64,000 nt of DNA from contig NZ_BLIV01000005.1 of the NCBI RefSeq assembly GCF_009811755.1, positions 1-64,000 on the forward strand. The letters run 5' to 3'. Origin of the DNA: Roseobacter cerasinus. GTDB lineage: Bacteria; Pseudomonadota; Alphaproteobacteria; Rhodobacterales; Rhodobacteraceae. Under the pieces are notes generated by a model. That model made no database searches. It saw only the letters and a list, made by a program, of their open reading frames with translations, and was not told where the DNA came from. Position numbers and translations under genes: made by a program. Shown here piece after piece: positions 61,573-64,000 of the stretch. The stretch's first letter is position 1; every line of letters begins with the position of its first letter.

Positions 61573-64000
61573 ATGAAATCCCTGGTATCGAAGATCGCTC
61601 ATTCGATCATGGCCCGCCTGGCCCTGATCATCGGCGCGATGGGCCTCATGATCGGCGCGGCAGTGTACGTCAGCTGGTCGGTGTTTCAATCCATCGACAC
61701 ACAGATGAGCACCCTGTCCGAGGACAAGCTGCCGCAACTGCGGACCAGCGCCGGGATTGCCCAGGCTGCAGATCAGACACGCGAGCTGTTGTCCAACATA
61801 TTGATTGCCAACACCACAGAGCAGTTGGACACGCTGCAGACCGAAAAAACGGCAATCATGTCCGATTTCCGCAATGCTCTCGATACTCTGCCCACCGCCG
61901 AGCGGGATACGGCCATCAGTTTGCTGGATCCGGTGGAACCCGCACTGGTCGACCTGCTCGATGCACAACGCGCGGAGCAGGACGCGACGGCGCATGCGCT
62001 GGAGACATTGAGAATCGCCTTCGAGGATGCGAATTCGGTAAGTGCGCGGTTGGAAGAGGCTACGGATTCAGCGCTGTTTGACATGACGCTCAGCGGTGAA
62101 GATGCCATCGGATCGATGGAGGAGACCCTGACGCAGCTGGTCGAACGTGACTTTGCACAGTTTCAATCTGTGCTCGCGGCCCAATCCGAGGTTAATCTCC
62201 TGTCCGGCTTGGGGCTGTCGCTGCGGCAAAACAGCTTCGACGCCTCGCAATCCATCACCGAGGATCTGGCTCTGTCGTCCATAGAACGTCTGCAGGCCCT
62301 GCTGGACACGATGCAGGATACGGAGAGCCTCAATGAGGTCTCTACCGCTGTCTCACAAGCCTTGCGGGTCTATGAGCGCGCCTTTTCCGGCACCGGGCGC
62401 CCGCCCGCAACCAATGAAATTCTGGAACTTCGCCTTGAGGTGGACCGCGTGCTGTCTCCCGCCGTGGATGATCTCTACTTCAATCTCATCATCGGCAGTG
62501 ACGAGGCCAAAGAGACCAGCAACACCGCTCTGACCAACCTGATGGACGTCGAAGTCGCGGCAATGCGTGACATGGCGTCCCTGGATGCGGCCACGAAGTA
62601 TTTTTTCTCATTGGCGCTTAAGGTCGCATTGTCCCGCACACCAACCGAGCTGAGCCTTGCGCAGGGGGAGCTTGCAGCACAGGAAGTGGTCGTCAGATCC
62701 TTGATCGAACCGATGTCTGACACCGATATCAGCACCGACGTGGAAAAACTCCTTGCCTTGGCCCAGCCGGACACGGGCGTCGCACAAGAGCAAACTGCGG
62801 TCTTCGACGCACAGCTGGCCGCAGCTCAGGCTGCGACAAACGCGAGCCGCGCGGTCAGCGCCATCGCGCAAGAGACAGCGTCCTTCTCGGCGGCGGCCGT
62901 CGACTCCATTGATGAGACAGCCGCACTGCTGAGCAGCCGGGTCGATACCGCTGGCGCTCAGGTCACGCAGATTGGTACGGTCGGCGTTGTCCTGGCGCTT
63001 ATTGCGCCGCTGCTCGTCTGGCTCCTGGTCACCCGCCCCCTGAACAAGGTCGCACAGATCACCGAGCGGCTGGCCGACGGAGACCTGTCCGAAATCAAAG
63101 GGGTCCGTCGAAACAGCGGTGAATTGGGCCGCCTTGCCACCGCCCTACATGTGTTCCGCGACAACGCCTTGCAGACCATCCAGATGCGGGAGGACGAACG
63201 GAAACGCGAAAAGGCCGCCTTGGAGAAAGAACGGGCTGAAGAAGAGGAGCGTATCGCTGCAGAAGCTGCAGAGAAGAAACGTCAACAAGAGCAGGAAGAG
63301 GCTGCACGGCAGCAAGCAGAATCTGCACGGAAAGCGATGATCTCCGATCTCAGCACATCGCTTGGATCTGTGGTGAGCGCCGCTTCGGAAGGCGATTTCA
63401 CCAAGCGCGTCGAGATCACATTTGAAGATGAGGAACTCGTCGGCTTGGCGTCGTCGGTGAATTCTCTTGTGGAAAGCGTCGATGATGGCCTGTCCGAGAC
63501 CGCGCAGGTGCTGGCACGGGTCGCGCGCGGCGATCTGACCGAGAAGATGACAGGAGATTTCCGCGGGTCGTTTGCCAAACTGCAAGATGACACCAACGAG
63601 ATGATCGAGGCTCTGCGCGTCCTAGTGTCAGAAATCTCGGGCAGCAGCAGCAATCTGGCCTCCTCTTCCGCCGAACTGCGCGACACATCCGGCGGCTTGT
63701 CACGCCAGGCCGAGCAAAACGCGGCCTCGCTTGAGGAAACATCCGCCGCCCTGGAGGAGCTCTCTGCCAGCATCAAGCAAGTCAGCGGCAGCGCCGAGGA
63801 AGCCAGCGAGAACGCACGCTTGGCCAGCTCAACGGCCAGCGCCAGCGGGACCGTGGCTGCCGAAGCCGCAGCCTCCATGACGCGTATTTCAGATGCCTCC
63901 ACAGAAATCAGGCAGGTCGTGGGTGTCATCAATGACATTTCCTTCCAGATCAATTTGCTTGCGCTCAATGCCGGGGTCGAGGCCGCACGCGCAGGCGAGG
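61573..64000 (+). CDS. Methyl-accepting chemotaxis protein (truncated by window end)
   Basis: At least 809 residues; the gene runs off the window. Membrane helices are at about 10-33 and 467-490, enclosing a long (~430-residue) all-helical periplasmic sensor domain. A HAMP domain (about 490-545) is followed by a highly charged coiled coil (KREKAALEKERAEEEERIAA), a second HAMP-like stretch and the signalling domain, whose conserved tip INLLALNAGVEAARAGE is just reached. It would pass ligand signals to CheA/CheW. The gap to the LivK-type gene is 73 bases, so a functional pair is possible. Confidence 0.93.
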   Translation, partial: MKSLVSKIAHSIMARLALIIGAMGLMIGAAVYVSWSVFQSIDTQMSTLSEDKLPQLRTSAGIAQAADQTRELLSNILIANTTEQLDTLQTEKTAIMSDFRNALDTLPTAERDTAISLLDPVEPALVDLLDAQRAEQDATAHALETLRIAFEDANSVSARLEEATDSALFDMTLSGEDAIGSMEETLTQLVERDFAQFQSVLAAQSEVNLLSGLGLSLRQNSFDASQSITEDLALSSIERLQALLDTMQDTESLNEVSTAVSQALRVYERAFSGTGRPPATNEILELRLEVDRVLSPAVDDLYFNLIIGSDEAKETSNTALTNLMDVEVAAMRDMASLDAATKYFFSLALKVALSRTPTELSLAQGELAAQEVVVRSLIEPMSDTDISTDVEKLLALAQPDTGVAQEQTAVFDAQLAAAQAATNASRAVSAIAQETASFSAAAVDSIDETAALLSSRVDTAGAQVTQIGTVGVVLALIAPLLVWLLVTRPLNKVAQITERLADGDLSEIKGVRRNSGELGRLATALHVFRDNALQTIQMREDERKREKAALEKERAEEEERIAAEAAEKKRQQEQEEAARQQAESARKAMISDLSTSLGSVVSAASEGDFTKRVEITFEDEELVGLASSVNSLVESVDDGLSETAQVLARVARGDLTEKMTGDFRGSFAKLQDDTNEMIEALRVLVSEISGSSSNLASSSAELRDTSGGLSRQAEQNAASLEETSAALEELSASIKQVSGSAEEASENARLASSTASASGTVAAEAAASMTRISDASTEIRQVVGVINDISFQINLLALNAGVEAARAGE

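Overview
The window reads as chromosomal DNA of a motile marine-type alphaproteobacterium of the Rhodobacteraceae/Roseobacter group. This rests on the gene neighbourhoods (a small conserved protein, murA, DUF2948, hisD, UPF0262 and a low-molecular-weight phosphatase in a row), the arginine-tRNA and threonine-tRNA genes used as integration sites, a VPLPA-type C-terminal sorting signal, the flagellar gene order, and many sugar ABC transporters with LacI-type regulators. The species cannot be named from the sequence alone.

Layout. Positions 1-1900 are mobile-element debris: a decayed relaxase tail, an IS5-family transposase tail and a small membrane protein. At 1.9-6.9 kb lie a membrane-bound 7TM-AraC regulator, a VPLPA-CTERM surface protein and a SulP-STAS-cNMP transporter fusion. 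At 6.9-8.9 kb a large serine recombinase is inserted against tRNA-Thr(GGT), with a second diverged copy of its 3' end upstream. At 9.0-14.3 kb is a housekeeping block (murA, hisD, UPF0262, phosphatase, NTF2-like, GNAT), followed by a lipoprotein, a porin, a frameshifted gene of unknown function and lepA, which ends in a very long hairpin. At 19.8-25.6 kb is a minus-strand flagellar operon (motB, flgE, flgK, flgL, flgI).

Positions 25.7-33.3 kb are an accessory region: an MFS gene cut by an IS3-type remnant, an RTX-type protein whose C-terminus has been replaced, an IS200/IS605 fragment with a 27-bp perfect hairpin over its start codon, a truncated resolvase, a ParA/VirC1-like ATPase with an XRE regulator, and a tyrosine integrase next to tRNA-Arg(CCT). 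After it come a LacI regulator and an AlkZ/YcaQ-like DNA glycosylase gene.

Positions 35.9-43.2 kb (minus strand) hold a complete sugar ABC importer that ends in a cytochrome b561-type membrane protein. It is controlled by a LacI regulator whose probable operator occurs three times. A second LacI regulator is divergent from a plus-strand operon at 43.5-49.6 kb: a binding protein, two permeases, an ATPase, a GH63-type glycosidase resembling mannosylglycerate hydrolase, and a D-lyxose/D-mannose isomerase. Together these suggest uptake and breakdown of a mannose-containing compatible solute. Positions 49.7-56.3 kb are a homogentisate catabolism operon (hmgA, fahA, MBL-fold protein, flavin monooxygenase, DUF2783, maiA) with a divergent MarR regulator and a palindromic operator.

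The most striking gene is at 56.3-59.5 kb: a reductive dehalogenase fused to its own FMN/NAD(P)H/[2Fe-2S] reductase, the self-sufficient, non-respiratory BhbA/NpRdhA type. A divergent MarR regulator, a LivK-type binding protein and a large chemoreceptor (cut by the window end) follow it. Beside the homogentisate operon, this suggests a route for removing halogen from hydroxyaromatic compounds before ring cleavage; that link is inference.
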